47,133 nucleotides of DNA from Pseudomonas sp. ISL-84 (GCA_018613035.1 JAGGRA010000053.1:25235-72367), one strand, 5' to 3'; counted from the first letter of the stretch, positions 1-8,442 are shown. Numbers and translations are program-made. Notes: generated by a model not told the origin, from the letters alone.

Positions 1-34
1 AGCTTTAGAGTCCAAAAACAAACGAAAAGAGCCT
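1..34. repeat. dispersed repeat, copy 1 (cut by window edge)
   Basis: The first 34 bases match positions 23199-23240 with one mismatch in each of two blocks. The shared blocks are AGCTTTA-AGTCCAAAAACAA and ACGAAAA-AGCCT; the second copy has 8 extra bases between them. Both copies are intergenic. The left end of this copy lies outside the window, so its full extent is unknown. Confidence 0.55.
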
Positions 35-42
35 AAAACACC

Positions 43-74
43 AAACCGGCTGAGCATGGGATGCCAGCCGGTTT
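43..74 (-). terminator. hairpin downstream of the aldo/keto reductase
   Basis: Arms AAACCGGCT (43-51) and AGCCGGTTT (66-74) pair perfectly. On the minus strand the hairpin is followed by GGTGTTTTAGG, a poor U-tract, so it is a weak terminator for the reductase gene or for a gene left of the window. Confidence 0.4.
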
Positions 75-159
75 GCTCTGTGAATTTTGGCCTATTTGAT
101 TTCCGCTACAATTAACAGGGTGCTAAAATACAATATTTAGCTAAAACAGAGCCATTTTA

Positions 160-987
160 TTAAAAATTAAAATTGTCAGGATCTGGACCTACCCTGCGAT
201 TTTCGTTCAAGCTGTTAATTTTGTTCATATCTTCTTCTGTCAGCTCAAAGTCAAAAATATCTGCATTTTCTATAATCCGGTGTTCTTTTACAGATTTTGG
301 GATTGTGACGATTTCATTTTGCAAATCCCATCTTAAAATAACTTGCGCAGCCGATTTGCTGTATTTTTCAGCTATTTCTTTTAGGACAGTATTATCAAGT
401 AATTCGCCCTGTGCGAGAGGCGACCAGGCTTCTATTTGGATTTCCTGTTTCCTGCAGAATTCCCTTAGTTCCGATTGGTTTAACAATGGATGAAGTTCCA
501 CTTGGTTAACCATCGGCTTTATTTCTGCATCCTGTAAAAGGTCTTCAAGATGATGAATATGGAAATTGCTTACTCCTATTGTTCTTACCTTTTTCTCTTT
601 ATAAAGAGTTTCAAGTGCTTTCCATGTTTCTTTATATTTTCCCTTAACTGGCCAATGAATGAGGTAAAGATCGATATAATCAAGGCCGAGTTTTTTAAGG
701 CTGGTTTCAAAAGCCTGGATGGCAGACTCATAACCTTGGTCAGAATTCCAAACTTTTGTTGTAATGAAAAGCTCTTCACGCGGCACGCCAGCTTCCTTAA
801 TTGCTTGGCCTACCCCTTCTTCATTTTGATACACTGCTGCAGTATCAATGCTTTTGTAGCCTGCTTTTAAAGCGGCTTTAACAGATTGGACCACTTCATC
901 GCCATCTTGGACTTTAAAAACGCCCAGTCCAAACCATGGCATTTTTACGCCATTATGTAAGGTTGTTGCTGATTGCAAATTTTCCAT
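160..987 (-). CDS. aldo/keto reductase (AKR), YvgN-like
   Basis: This 275-aa cytoplasmic NADPH-dependent oxidoreductase is a complete single-domain AKR (TIM barrel). The expected catalytic tetrad is visible as D48 (SIDTAAVY), Y53, K78 (TTKVW) and H111 (LIHWP). The family reduces aldehydes such as glyoxal and methylglyoxal; B. subtilis YvgN is the same size and has the same N-terminal pattern ([17 protein letters not shown]). The ATG at 987 has a GAGGTGATAGA ribosome site. It stands alone: the next gene is also on the minus strand but has its own terminator at 1093-1120. Family assignment is secure; the exact substrate cannot be read from sequence. Confidence 0.92.
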   Translation of the reverse strand: MENLQSATTLHNGVKMPWFGLGVFKVQDGDEVVQSVKAALKAGYKSIDTAAVYQNEEGVGQAIKEAGVPREELFITTKVWNSDQGYESAIQAFETSLKKLGLDYIDLYLIHWPVKGKYKETWKALETLYKEKKVRTIGVSNFHIHHLEDLLQDAEIKPMVNQVELHPLLNQSELREFCRKQEIQIEAWSPLAQGELLDNTVLKEIAEKYSKSAAQVILRWDLQNEIVTIPKSVKEHRIIENADIFDFELTEEDMNKINSLNENRRVGPDPDNFNF

Positions 988-1092
988 TCTATCACCTCAT
1001 ATTTCTTCTATCTACTTACTGGATAATTTTCTCACATTCTGTTTGTATATCAAAATTATCTGCTTTAAAGTATTAGGATATGTTAAATTAAA

Positions 1093-1120
1093 AAGCATTG
1101 CCTTATGAACGGCAATGCTT
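1093..1120 (-). terminator. intrinsic terminator of the zinc-ribbon gene
   Basis: A perfect 10-bp stem AAGCATTGCC/GGCAATGCTT with an 8-base loop is followed on the minus strand by TTTAATTTAACA. Confidence 0.75.
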
Positions 1121-1194
1121 AAGATTATCTGCGAAGCGCTTTTTCCATGGAGGGAAGTTCGTTTGGTTAAACTGATCCAAACTCAACTTAGTGT

Positions 1195-1401
1195 TTAGCC
1201 GCCGAAGAAAAAGTCTAATACGTTACCCGCAGAAGATGAATTTTTATTATAGAACTCTGAGTAACCGCAATTTTTACAATAAACAACAAGGAAGCGGTTA
1301 TGTTGAATATCTAGCATTTTTGAAAGACCGCTACCTGTCATGGCAACTTCTTTCTGACCTGCATCCCTGCTTCCGCATTTTACACAGCCTTTTTTCTTCA
1401 T
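1195..1401 (-). CDS. small zinc-ribbon protein (zinc_ribbon_13-like)
   Basis: This 68-aa protein has two CXXC pairs, GCVKCGS near the N-terminus and VYCKNCGYSEFY in the middle. That arrangement is typical of small zinc-ribbon proteins annotated as putative nucleic-acid-binding. The tail is rich in Ser, Gly and Phe. The open frame extends to a GTG at 1410, but an AAGGGTGG ribosome site sits 5 bases before the ATG at 1401, so the shorter start is preferred. It is divergent from the truncated haemoglobin gene and shares a 156-bp intergenic region with it. No specific function is known to me. Confidence 0.75.
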   Translation of the reverse strand: MKKKGCVKCGSRDAGQKEVAMTGSGLSKMLDIQHNRFLVVYCKNCGYSEFYNKNSSSAGNVLDFFFGG

Positions 1402-1471
1402 ACCATCCACCCTTTCGTATCTCTTTATTTACTATACGGTTAAGGGAAAAAATTGTTTCAAATATTCAAAT

Positions 1472-1514
1472 TGTGATTTACATCACACTTAAGCTAAAAT
1501 ACCTACTATATAAT
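1472..1514 (+). promoter_or_regulatory. Fnr/Crp-type box and -10 element of the truncated haemoglobin gene
   Basis: TGTGA-TTTACA-TCACA at 1472-1487 is a perfect Fnr/Crp-family palindrome. A consensus TATAAT lies at 1509-1514. A start site 7 bases downstream (about 1521) would place the box centre at -41.5, the standard class II activator position for Fnr. There is no good -35 hexamer, as expected for an activator-dependent promoter. Confidence 0.75.
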
Positions 1515-1557
1515 GACGATAAAATTATGTAAATTATGTTGAAAAGCAGGTGAAGAA

Positions 1558-1944
1558 ATGGTACAGGAATTTAAGACTCTCTTTGAGGAAATTGGTGGAA
1601 CAGAAACCATTGAAAAGTTGGTGGACGCTTTTTACCCGCGCGTTTATGCAGATCCCATATTGAGTCCCCTTTTTGAAGGTGACATAGAGGAAATTAAGCG
1701 AAAGCAGCGCATGTTTCTTTCGCAGTTTCTCGGCGGGCCACCGCTTTATAGCCAGGAATTCGGCCCACCTGCTATGAAGCAGCGTCATATGCCTTTTGAA
1801 ATTACCCCCAAAAGAGCAGAGAGATGGCTCAGCTGCATGAAATATTCCTTCAAAGAAACAGGTCTGGACCAAAACCCGGCTGCAGGTCCCTTCTATGAAC
1901 GTTTAATGCAGGTAGCCGCAATTATGGTTAATTCTCATGACTAA
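1558..1944 (+). CDS. yjbI: group II truncated haemoglobin (YjbI family)
   Basis: This 128-aa haem protein binds O2/NO. It has the 2-over-2 globin pattern: Tyr26 in the B helix (FYPRVY), the conserved FLGGPPLYSQEFG stretch, the proximal His77 (QRHMPF) and Trp90 in RWLSCM, all hallmarks of group II. Length and motifs match B. subtilis YjbI. In B. subtilis yjbI sits next to yjbH; here it is a single gene with its own terminator, so the linkage is broken. The upstream Fnr-type box at -41.5 suggests induction when oxygen is low. Roles proposed for the family are NO/peroxide detoxification and protection of Spx/YjbH signalling; which applies here is not visible. Confidence 0.93.
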   Translation: MVQEFKTLFEEIGGTETIEKLVDAFYPRVYADPILSPLFEGDIEEIKRKQRMFLSQFLGGPPLYSQEFGPPAMKQRHMPFEITPKRAERWLSCMKYSFKETGLDQNPAAGPFYERLMQVAAIMVNSHD

Positions 1945-1947
1945 GAA

Positions 1948-1979
1948 AAAAGGCCTTCCAGTCATTTGGAAGGTCTTTT
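1948..1979. terminator. bidirectional terminator
   Basis: AAAAGGCCTTCCA...TGGAAGGTCTTTT hairpin between the convergent haemoglobin gene and lipoprotein gene, with T-runs on both strands. Confidence 0.75.
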
Positions 1980-1986
1980 GGCATGA

Positions 1987-2403
1987 TTAAAGTGATTCGA
2001 AATATTCTTTTGCATTTTCAACAGATTGAAACATTTTTACTTCTGTTACCTCCTTCTCATCATAAGCAACGCCAAGGAAACCATCTGCAAGCTGGAGAAT
2101 ATCTGCTGAAGAAGGCTCTTCTTCTTCGATCATAACCGTTTCTTCCATTTCAAGTTGTCCTTTTTCTGCCCATGATTGAACTTCGGCAGAGTAAGTATCT
2201 ATATTCATTCCCTCATCAATGCGGTCATCCAATTCTGCAACAGACAGTGGTTTCTCTTCCCCCTCTGTATTCGTTGGCTTGTTATGGTCTTCACTATTAT
2301 GATCTTCCATACTTGCTTCTTCTGAAGTATTATTAGCTTCTTCATCTGCCCCGCAAGCAGTCAGCAGTATCGCAGCAGAGAATGCATATACCAATTTGCG
2401 CAT
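1987..2403 (-). CDS. acidic lipoprotein of unknown function
   Basis: This 138-aa protein starts with a short charged n-region, a hydrophobic stretch and the lipobox LTAC, with the lipidated Cys at residue 17. It should be anchored on the outer face of the membrane. The 40 residues after the Cys are very rich in Glu, Asp, Asn and Ser and look like a flexible linker, followed by a small domain of about 80 residues (LSVAELDDRIDEG to YFESL). An AAGGAG site precedes the ATG. I do not recognise the C-terminal domain. Confidence 0.75.
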   Translation of the reverse strand: MRKLVYAFSAAILLTACGADEEANNTSEEASMEDHNSEDHNKPTNTEGEEKPLSVAELDDRIDEGMNIDTYSAEVQSWAEKGQLEMEETVMIEEEEPSSADILQLADGFLGVAYDEKEVTEVKMFQSVENAKEYFESL

Positions 2404-2499
2404 TACTTTCAGCTCCTTTTCCTTTTTTTTTATTCTAGTATTCTATTACCCCATTTTTTCGGTTGCATTCATAGGAATAGTTCAGATTATCCCAAACAA

Positions 2500-2524
2500 A
2501 TTAAGCACCCATAATTGAGTGCTT
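2500..2524 (-). terminator. weak terminator of the DUF3231 gene
   Basis: AAGCAC/GTGCTT stem with a short T-rich stretch on the minus strand. Confidence 0.45.
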
Positions 2525-2532
2525 GTCTTTCT

Positions 2533-3537
2533 TTATTTCTTTCTTAGCTCTTGCCTGTCCAGTGATTGAGGTGGTTTCTCCAGCCAGCCATTGTCAATCA
2601 TAATTTTGGCGCCATCATCTGCGTAAGTGCCAACCTCGGCCATCATTTTTGCATAGCGGATTGCAAGATCCTTCCTCACGCTGGCTCCAATTGCTATGCC
2701 AAAGTCCATAACACCTATAGCCGTGATGCTGGCGATTTGAAACATCATCAACCTGTCAGAGAAAGGTGAAATCGTTGAATCAGTAAGTGATCCATCCCAG
2801 GTGCTCGGATATGCCACATCATCATTTTTCAATACGTTGAGAAAATACTCAACATGTTCCAAACTCATATCGTACCCTTTTTTAAAATAATTGCTTATCT
2901 CTTTTTGCCTTGCTACCTGGCTGTATGCCAGCAACATTGTCTTTGCGATATTCGCTACTTCTATATTTGTTCCAAGATGGGCTATTTCAATCGCGAGCAA
3001 TTGCCTTTTTTTGCCCACCAGTCCTCCCAGAAAATGATAATCGGTAACATATTTAACTTTTTTGGGATAATCAATATAAGGTGAACGAATGAAATAACCC
3101 TTTTCTTCCATTGCATCTGATGCCATATCAAATAGTTTTTCAGTTTGTTCGTAGTATTTTTTAAAATAACTGCGGACATCTCTTCTTGCTGAGACTGATT
3201 TTGCAAGTGAATAGGCGTTTAATCCTGTTCTCCCCAGATGATGCATAAATCTTAAATAAGTTACATCCGAAAACAGCTTAGGGGCTTCTTTGCTCCAATC
3301 AGTTTCATTAAATCCATTAGGTAAAGGGAAATTTTCTTTTTTAAACAATGAACGAATGTCTTCTATATGGTTCTGGGCTATGGATAAAGCATATTCCAAT
3401 ACAGGCAATACTTCAGGATCCTCGTATGTATTTATATAATGCTGAATGCAGCAAACTGCTGCTGTGTCTGCTACATAAGTATTCCAAAGCATTGCCATTT
3501 CAGATGATATTAATTTAGGAATATTGCTGCCATTCAT
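2533..3537 (-). CDS. DUF3231 family protein
   Basis: This 334-aa protein has no signal peptide and is mostly helical. It matches the pattern of the Bacillaceae-specific DUF3231 family: two similar halves of about 160 residues, each beginning with a segment like LISSEMAMLWNTYVADTAAVCCIQHYI and LVGKKRQLLAIEIAHLGTNIEVANIAKTM in layout. The fold is probably ferritin-like, but no metal ligands are obvious and the function is unknown. The frame opens at 3552, yet that ATG has no ribosome site. The ATG five codons later (3537) is preceded by GGTGA and is preferred. Single gene with its own terminator. Confidence 0.75.
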   Translation of the reverse strand: MNGSNIPKLISSEMAMLWNTYVADTAAVCCIQHYINTYEDPEVLPVLEYALSIAQNHIEDIRSLFKKENFPLPNGFNETDWSKEAPKLFSDVTYLRFMHHLGRTGLNAYSLAKSVSARRDVRSYFKKYYEQTEKLFDMASDAMEEKGYFIRSPYIDYPKKVKYVTDYHFLGGLVGKKRQLLAIEIAHLGTNIEVANIAKTMLLAYSQVARQKEISNYFKKGYDMSLEHVEYFLNVLKNDDVAYPSTWDGSLTDSTISPFSDRLMMFQIASITAIGVMDFGIAIGASVRKDLAIRYAKMMAEVGTYADDGAKIMIDNGWLEKPPQSLDRQELRKK

Positions 3538-3640
3538 ATTTTCACCAGCCATTTTATTAAAAATTATATTTATATACTAATAACTTTAGTTTCCCCTTTA
3601 ATAAGGAAACTCATTCACTTAAATGGAAAAATATTACCAA

Positions 3641-3676
3641 AAAAGAAACCGGCTTTATAACAGCCAGTTTCTTCTA
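3641..3676 (-). terminator. terminator of the beta-propeller gene
   Basis: AAACTGGCT...AGCCGGTTT stem followed by CTTTTTT on the minus strand. Confidence 0.75.
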
Positions 3677-3681
3677 TACAT

Positions 3682-5847
3682 TTAAGGGAGCTTTAATTCA
3701 CCAGTTTTTGTGTAGCCATTAATTTTGTAGGCTGAAATCGTGTTTGGTGATAAAATATAGATCTGATCACCGATATAAATGAGCCTTTCCATCGTATTTT
3801 CCCATTCCTCATACACCGCATCGGTTTCCTGGTGGGTAAATGTTGTTTCCAAATGAATCCCATCATGAGGGTCTATTCTGTATACATGGGCTCCCTGGAA
3901 TTCGAATCTGGATTCAAATTGGCTGCCCTCAACGCTTTTATAAACAGTGATTGGAAAAGCAAACAGGTTTTTTTCTTTGTGAAAGAGCAGAGCTTTATGG
4001 TCATAATTTAAAGGAGAGTAAGTTCCTCTTCCTCCAATGATTTCAGTATCCTTTTCTATTGGGTTTTTCATATCGCTAACATCAAAAAGTGATATTTTGA
4101 CTCCCTCTGTTGTAATAATTGGCTGGGCTCCAGACCCCTTTCCAGCCATAACCCTCGTATCATGGCCAAATCCAATTAGATGATTTTCATCCAATGGATG
4201 CAGATAGTTGCTATAACCTGGTATTTTCAATTCACCCAATACCATTGGCTTTTGAGGGTTTGAACCATCGATTACAAAGAGCGGGTCTGTTTCCTTGAAG
4301 GTAACCATATAAATTCGCTCATTCATAAACCTGGCAGAGTAAATTCTCTCACCCCTGGCAAGGTCTTCGAGCTGGCCGATCTGCTTTAAATTTTCATCCA
4401 AAATATAGAGATTATTGGTTGACGGGTTTCGATCATCCCACGCTTGCCCCTTGGTAGTGACAACCCTAAAGTTTCCTTTATACTCATCCATTGAAAATTG
4501 GTTTAAGACTGTTCCTTTTAATTCAGCGGAATTTTGAAACTCTGCTTTTCGGCCGTTTAAGCTGAATTTATAGATGCTGCTGTCAGGGCTGAAGCCCCTG
4601 TCTGTTGTAATAGGTTCATGATGGTAATTAGGAACAGCCAGATATAGATTGTTTTTGGACATATATAGTTCCGTTCCGCTTCCCAGGTAGGTTGCTATGC
4701 CCAAATCAGCTTTTGGGTCTTCCAAATCCATAACGGCTATATTTGTGTAATTTGCATTTCTGGAATCTGGAAAGTATTGAATTTCATTATAATCAATTAT
4801 TTGCAGATCCTTGTTTTGGGCTGTATCAGAATATCGGGGACGAAGATCGGCATCTTCATTTCTTTCAAGAATCCAAAAGTCGGGATAATGGCTTGTAATC
4901 ATAAAAACCTTCCCATCCATTAGTCTCGAAGCAAGCAAACTGCCTTCGATTTCAATCTCCCTTAACATTTTTGGCTGCTGTTTATTTTGGACATTGTATA
5001 CGATGGCTTTTGTTGATTGAAATGCTGGTGCAATCAGTATATCAGCTGCTCTTTTGTCTTGACTTTTAGTCAGCTCTTTAAAGCTGTGGCCCAAGACAAT
5101 TAATTGGTTTCCTTCCAAAAATAAGTGAGAGGGAGAAAAGGATGGATTAAAGGTAAGCACTGAGTCCATTTGCATTTTGTCAGCAGGGACTCCTCTAATA
5201 ATCTGTACCTTCCCTTCGCTTATTCTATATATATGGGTTCCATCTGTTTTTACTATGTCGGCTTCGTCAATTCCCTGAACTTGAACATTGGTCTCTGAGT
5301 GATCCTGTTCAGCTGTATCAGCCGCACTTTTTTCATTGCTGCTTTCCAGGCTTACAGCCATATCCCTGCCATCGATATATTTCTGTTCTTTAAGAAGTTT
5401 TAAAAAATAAGCATTTAACTTTTCCTTTGACTCTATGGTCGGCAGGGTTTCTTTAACCGTAAAAGCAGCTTCTATGGAACGATTTAATCTTCTTCCGGAT
5501 TCTGCTTTAATGCCTTTTTTTAAAACTAACGAATAATGAGGGGAATTCACTTGATATCCGTTCTTTGGGGGCTCGATGAGTACGGTCCTTTTGTCCTCGT
5601 CCAATGATACATTGACATTCTGTTTCTTGCCAACTTGGTCCAGCACATAGACTGTTTGGCTATTCACACTTCGAGCATCCAGTTCTTTTGAAAACTCCAC
5701 CTCCCAAACTTTATTTTTCAATACAATGAGTTCTTCACTTTTTCCAGCTAGATCACTAATCACTTTTAACCGGGTCCCAAAGATAACCGAAACCAATAGA
5801 AAAAAAATGACCGCCATACCGCCTATTAAAAGCCACTTTTTCTTCAT
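3682..5847 (-). CDS. membrane-anchored beta-propeller protein (PF09826 type)
   Basis: This 721-aa protein has a signal-anchor at residues 5-25 (KWLLIGGMAVIFFLLVSVIF). An Ig-like segment of the SbsA/Big type spans about 35-130 (VWEVEFSKELDARSV, a typical 'cohesive Ig' strand pattern). A large repeated beta domain follows from about 170 to the end, with the hallmark NVQVQGIDEADIVKTDG near its start. That hallmark identifies the secreted beta-propeller family common in Bacillus and archaea. It acts outside the cell; no enzymatic activity is established for the family. The frame opens at a GTG (5856), but AAAGGGGTG lies 6 bases before the ATG at 5847, which is preferred. Single gene. Confidence 0.85.
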   Translation of the reverse strand: MKKKWLLIGGMAVIFFLLVSVIFGTRLKVISDLAGKSEELIVLKNKVWEVEFSKELDARSVNSQTVYVLDQVGKKQNVNVSLDEDKRTVLIEPPKNGYQVNSPHYSLVLKKGIKAESGRRLNRSIEAAFTVKETLPTIESKEKLNAYFLKLLKEQKYIDGRDMAVSLESSNEKSAADTAEQDHSETNVQVQGIDEADIVKTDGTHIYRISEGKVQIIRGVPADKMQMDSVLTFNPSFSPSHLFLEGNQLIVLGHSFKELTKSQDKRAADILIAPAFQSTKAIVYNVQNKQQPKMLREIEIEGSLLASRLMDGKVFMITSHYPDFWILERNEDADLRPRYSDTAQNKDLQIIDYNEIQYFPDSRNANYTNIAVMDLEDPKADLGIATYLGSGTELYMSKNNLYLAVPNYHHEPITTDRGFSPDSSIYKFSLNGRKAEFQNSAELKGTVLNQFSMDEYKGNFRVVTTKGQAWDDRNPSTNNLYILDENLKQIGQLEDLARGERIYSARFMNERIYMVTFKETDPLFVIDGSNPQKPMVLGELKIPGYSNYLHPLDENHLIGFGHDTRVMAGKGSGAQPIITTEGVKISLFDVSDMKNPIEKDTEIIGGRGTYSPLNYDHKALLFHKEKNLFAFPITVYKSVEGSQFESRFEFQGAHVYRIDPHDGIHLETTFTHQETDAVYEEWENTMERLIYIGDQIYILSPNTISAYKINGYTKTGELKLP

Positions 5848-5992
5848 TTTAAACACCCCTTTTAAAACAATTGACGGGTTCTATCTTCCAATTGTTACAA
5901 ATTCCAAATGATATATTTTCAGGAATTAATGAACTCTTTTGCGAAGAGAGGTAAAATGGAAATTAGATCAGGATGGGAAAGAGGTTTTATCT

Positions 5993-6946
5993 GTGCAAGG
6001 TCCAGCAAACAAAAATTATGGCTTTCTATTGTTAATATTGGCGAATATGATTTGGGGAGGAAACTTTGTTATTGGCAGATTGGGAGTTGAGTATTTCCCG
6101 CCGCTGCTTTTTTCTTTATTCAGATGGCTGATTGCATTTATGATTCTTACTCCTTTTATGGTAAAGCCGCTTAAAAAGGATTGGAAAATTCTTTGGCAGC
6201 ATAAACCTGTCCTTTTGCTTTTGGCAGTGACAGGGGTGGCAGGCTATAATACGATTATTTATTTTGCCCTGCAATACACAACCTCTATAAATGCATCAGT
6301 AGTAAATAGTACAACTCCTTTATTCATAGCAATCTTCGCTATTTTTATTTTGAAAGAAAAACTCTCATTTCAGCAGATTACCGGAATTATTTTATCTGTA
6401 ATCGGAATTTCGTTCATCATTTCAAGGGGTTCGATTGATTCTTTCCTTTCTTGGAGCATAAATACGGGAGACCTTTTTGTTTTAACTGCCGTATTTTTGT
6501 GGGCTTTGTATTCAGTTATTGGGAAAAAATATTCGGGCATATTGCCTGCGCTTTCGACTTTTTATGTGACTTCATTTCTTGGTATTTTGATATTGGCGCC
6601 TTTAAGTTTGATTGAATACAGGCTTTCTGGTATAGGACCGGCCTTCTCGGCTTTTTCGGTTGGGATTCTGCTTTATGTTGGCTTTATGGCCTCCATTGTC
6701 GCATTTTTATCATGGAATTATGGAGTTTCAATAATTGGAGCTTCTAAAGCGGGGGTTTTTCTAAATCTTTTACCTGTTTTTGCAACTGCTTTTGCAGTTC
6801 TTTTCACAGCTGAATCTCTATACCATTACCAAGTTATAGGCGGAGTTATCGTTATTTTTGGTGTATTGCTTTCATCCAATATTTCTTTCGGAGTTTGGAA
6901 AAGAAATATAAAGCAAAACAGTATTTCCCCGTATAAGGCCCAATAA
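5993..6946 (+). CDS. EamA-family (DMT superfamily) transporter
   Basis: This 317-aa integral membrane protein has ten predicted helices and the two EamA repeats: NYGFLLLILANMIWGGNFVIG at the start, and INTGDLFVLTAVFLWALYSV at mid-protein. The family includes exporters of amino acids and metabolites; substrate unknown. The frame opens at a TTG (5939) without a clear ribosome site. A GTG at 5993 is preceded by GAGG with 8-base spacing, and the first helix begins soon after, so I prefer 5993. The gene is divergent from the beta-propeller gene and ends in a strong terminator. Confidence 0.85.
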   Translation: MQGPANKNYGFLLLILANMIWGGNFVIGRLGVEYFPPLLFSLFRWLIAFMILTPFMVKPLKKDWKILWQHKPVLLLLAVTGVAGYNTIIYFALQYTTSINASVVNSTTPLFIAIFAIFILKEKLSFQQITGIILSVIGISFIISRGSIDSFLSWSINTGDLFVLTAVFLWALYSVIGKKYSGILPALSTFYVTSFLGILILAPLSLIEYRLSGIGPAFSAFSVGILLYVGFMASIVAFLSWNYGVSIIGASKAGVFLNLLPVFATAFAVLFTAESLYHYQVIGGVIVIFGVLLSSNISFGVWKRNIKQNSISPYKAQ

Positions 6947-6948
6947 AA

Positions 6949-6975
6949 AAACTCCTCGCTATTGCGGGGAGTTTT
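6949..6975. terminator. terminator of the EamA gene
   Basis: AAACTCC-TCGC-TATT-GCGGGGAGTTTT hairpin with T-tract on the plus strand. It could also stop the opposing 42-aa gene. Confidence 0.8.
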
Positions 6976-6987
6976 CTCTCTATATTA

Positions 6988-7116
6988 TTACCAATCCTGG
7001 GTTCTCTCAAGTAAAATATCGATTTCAACTTGTCTGATCATATAGCCAAGATCTTCTTCTGCAATTTCTGATGTGGATTCCAAAATCTGATCAATATCCA
7101 TTTGCACCAATCTCAT
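6988..7116 (-). CDS. 42-aa acidic helical microprotein
   Basis: An ATG at 7116 with a perfect GGAGG 7 bases upstream opens a 42-aa frame (start MRLVQMDIDQILEST, end LLERTQDW) that stops just before the EamA terminator. Composition is acidic (many Glu/Asp) with regularly spaced Ile/Leu, consistent with one or two amphipathic helices. There is no signal or membrane segment. A sigma-B-like promoter lies about 130 bases upstream (7247-7272). I do not recognise a family. The strong ribosome site, the fitted terminator and the promoter support a real gene. Confidence 0.65.
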   Translation of the reverse strand: MRLVQMDIDQILESTSEIAEEDLGYMIRQVEIDILLERTQDW

Positions 7117-7246
7117 AACCAGACCTCCTATTTTAATATTCGTTCAACATATACAGGGTTTATGTATATTTTCTCTTTCCTTTTATACTATTCGTGCCGC
7201 TCTCAACCGGTGTGGGGGTACCTCAAAAAGTTTTTTCTTAGCCTAA

Positions 7247-7272
7247 TTACCCACATTCATTCTTTAGTAAAC
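7247..7272 (-). promoter_or_regulatory. sigma-B-like promoter for the 42-aa gene
   Basis: On the minus strand GTTTAC, a 14-base spacer and GGGTAA match the sigma-B pattern (GTTTAA-N12-15-GGGTAT). The predicted leader to the ATG is about 125 bases, long for such a gene, so a second nearer promoter is possible. Confidence 0.5.
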
Positions 7273-7366
7273 CTATGTGTCCAAAAACTTTCATGTGATC
7301 AAAATGAATGATTAATCCCTATTTGTCACACACCCTTTCCTGTTTAAATAATATATAGTGACTGAA

Positions 7367-7391
7367 GTTTAAAAAAACTTTTACAGGGAAT
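7367..7391 (+). promoter_or_regulatory. sigma-B-like promoter for the 48-aa gene
   Basis: GTTTAA (7367-7372), 13-base spacer, GGGAAT (7386-7391). The -35 is exact and the -10 differs at one base from GGGTAT. The start codon follows 39 bases after the -10. Confidence 0.65.
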
Positions 7392-7430
7392 AGTTTCATC
7401 AACTATCACTCTTGCTAGAAGGTGTTTATA

Positions 7431-7577
7431 ATGGAAGCCAATTTTAATGATTTTGCAAAAGTTTTGGAAGCTGCTCTTGATAAGGGGCAATCAGAGAGTC
7501 AAATTACGATTCATGAGTTAGTAGATGATATAAAAAACCAGCTGGAGCCATTAATAAATAAAAAAGAAATCGGCTGA
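7431..7577 (+). CDS. 48-aa microprotein, probable general-stress protein
   Basis: An ATG at 7431, preceded by GAAGGTG, opens a 48-aa frame (start MEANFNDFAKVLEAALDKGQ). Its stop codon lies inside the loop region of a strong terminator. It is soluble, acidic to neutral and almost certainly helical, with an i,i+3/4 hydrophobic pattern. The sigma-B-like promoter immediately upstream suggests stress or stationary-phase expression. It forms a divergent pair with the 42-aa gene at 6988-7116. No family recognised. Confidence 0.7.
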   Translation: MEANFNDFAKVLEAALDKGQSESQITIHELVDDIKNQLEPLINKKEIG

Positions 7578-7596
7578 ATGGCCGATTTCTTTTTTA
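7560..7596. terminator. bidirectional terminator
   Basis: GAAATCGGC/GCCGATTTC stem flanked by A5 and T6-7. It overlaps the stop of the 48-aa gene and ends the convergent CAP-domain gene. Confidence 0.85.
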
Positions 7597-8442
7597 TTAC
7601 TTGCTAATAAACATCTGAGTCCAGTAAGATCCGTTCTCTGTATATCCAACTCCAATATGAGTGAATGTGCCATTCAGAATATTTTTTCTATGCCCTTCAC
7701 TGTTCATCCATGCCTGAACGACTTGTTGTGGTGTCTGCTGTCCCATTGCAATATTTTCTCCGGCGCTGCTGTAGTTGACGCCAAAGTCTCTCATCATGTC
7801 AAATGGTGAACCATAAGTTGGGCTCGTATGGGAAAAGTAATTCTTTTGCTGCATATCATTTGATTTTGCCTGTGCCACATTACTTAATGGATTACTTGCC
7901 TTTAAGGCTGAAAGTCCATTTTTTGAACGTTCTGCATTCGTTAACTCAATTACTTGTGCTTCAAAATTATTGATTTCGTCACCCTGTGCAGCAGGCGCCT
8001 GGTTTGTTTCCTCTCGCGTCTCTGGTGCTGCCGGCTGCTGTCCGCCAATTCCTCCCTGGCCGAACGGCTGATTAAATTGGTCAGTTCCAGGCTGGGCTGG
8101 AGTCATTCCCTGATTTTGCTGATCTTCCTCTCCAAACTGGAAAAATGGAATACCGCCATCATTGGTTAACTCACTGTGGGGGAATTCCTGGCTTGGCATA
8201 CCTGTGCTGTAGGAATTCGGGTCAATGGTCAGATAGCCATTATTCACTCTTTGCAATTCAAGAGGAGTCGCTCCCCTTCTTTCTCTTTCCACATTCACAT
8301 TATTTGTATTGCTTATTTCCTCCAATTCATTGCCTGTCAAATTTCCATTATCCGTCCCTTGCTCGGCATTATTATTACATGCTGCAAGCAAAAGAACGAA
8401 AAATACGCCTAACAAAAAGTTTCTGTTAAAAAGTATCTTCAT
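7597..8442 (-). CDS. CAP/SCP-domain lipoprotein (YkwD-like)
   Basis: This 281-aa protein has a lipoprotein signal peptide with lipobox LAAC (Cys at 22). A low-complexity Gly/Gln/Asn/Pro linker follows to about residue 155. The C-terminal CAP domain (residues 158-281) carries the family marks LTNAERSKNGLSAL, KNYFSHTSP, AGENIAMG and AWMNSEGHRKNIL. The putative CAP cavity residues His and Glu are present (YFSHTSP, AGENIA, SEGHR). The family is extracellular; B. subtilis YkwD and relatives are linked to the spore or cell surface, and biochemical activity is unsettled. AAGGAG precedes the ATG by 11 bases. Single gene. Confidence 0.88.
   Translation of the reverse strand: MKILFNRNFLLGVFFVLLLAACNNNAEQGTDNGNLTGNELEEISNTNNVNVERERRGATPLELQRVNNGYLTIDPNSYSTGMPSQEFPHSELTNDGGIPFFQFGEEDQQNQGMTPAQPGTDQFNQPFGQGGIGGQQPAAPETREETNQAPAAQGDEINNFEAQVIELTNAERSKNGLSALKASNPLSNVAQAKSNDMQQKNYFSHTSPTYGSPFDMMRDFGVNYSSAGENIAMGQQTPQQVVQAWMNSEGHRKNILNGTFTHIGVGYTENGSYWTQMFISK

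Noticed and set aside
2404..2480. GGGTAA upstream of the acidic lipoprotein as a sigma-B -10
   Set aside because: No GTTT-like -35 at suitable spacing.
5956..6090. Alternative ATG with AGAGAGG upstream, overlapping the EamA gene in another frame
   Set aside because: The frame gives no recognisable protein and overlaps the first EamA helices; kept only as a possible leader peptide, not called.
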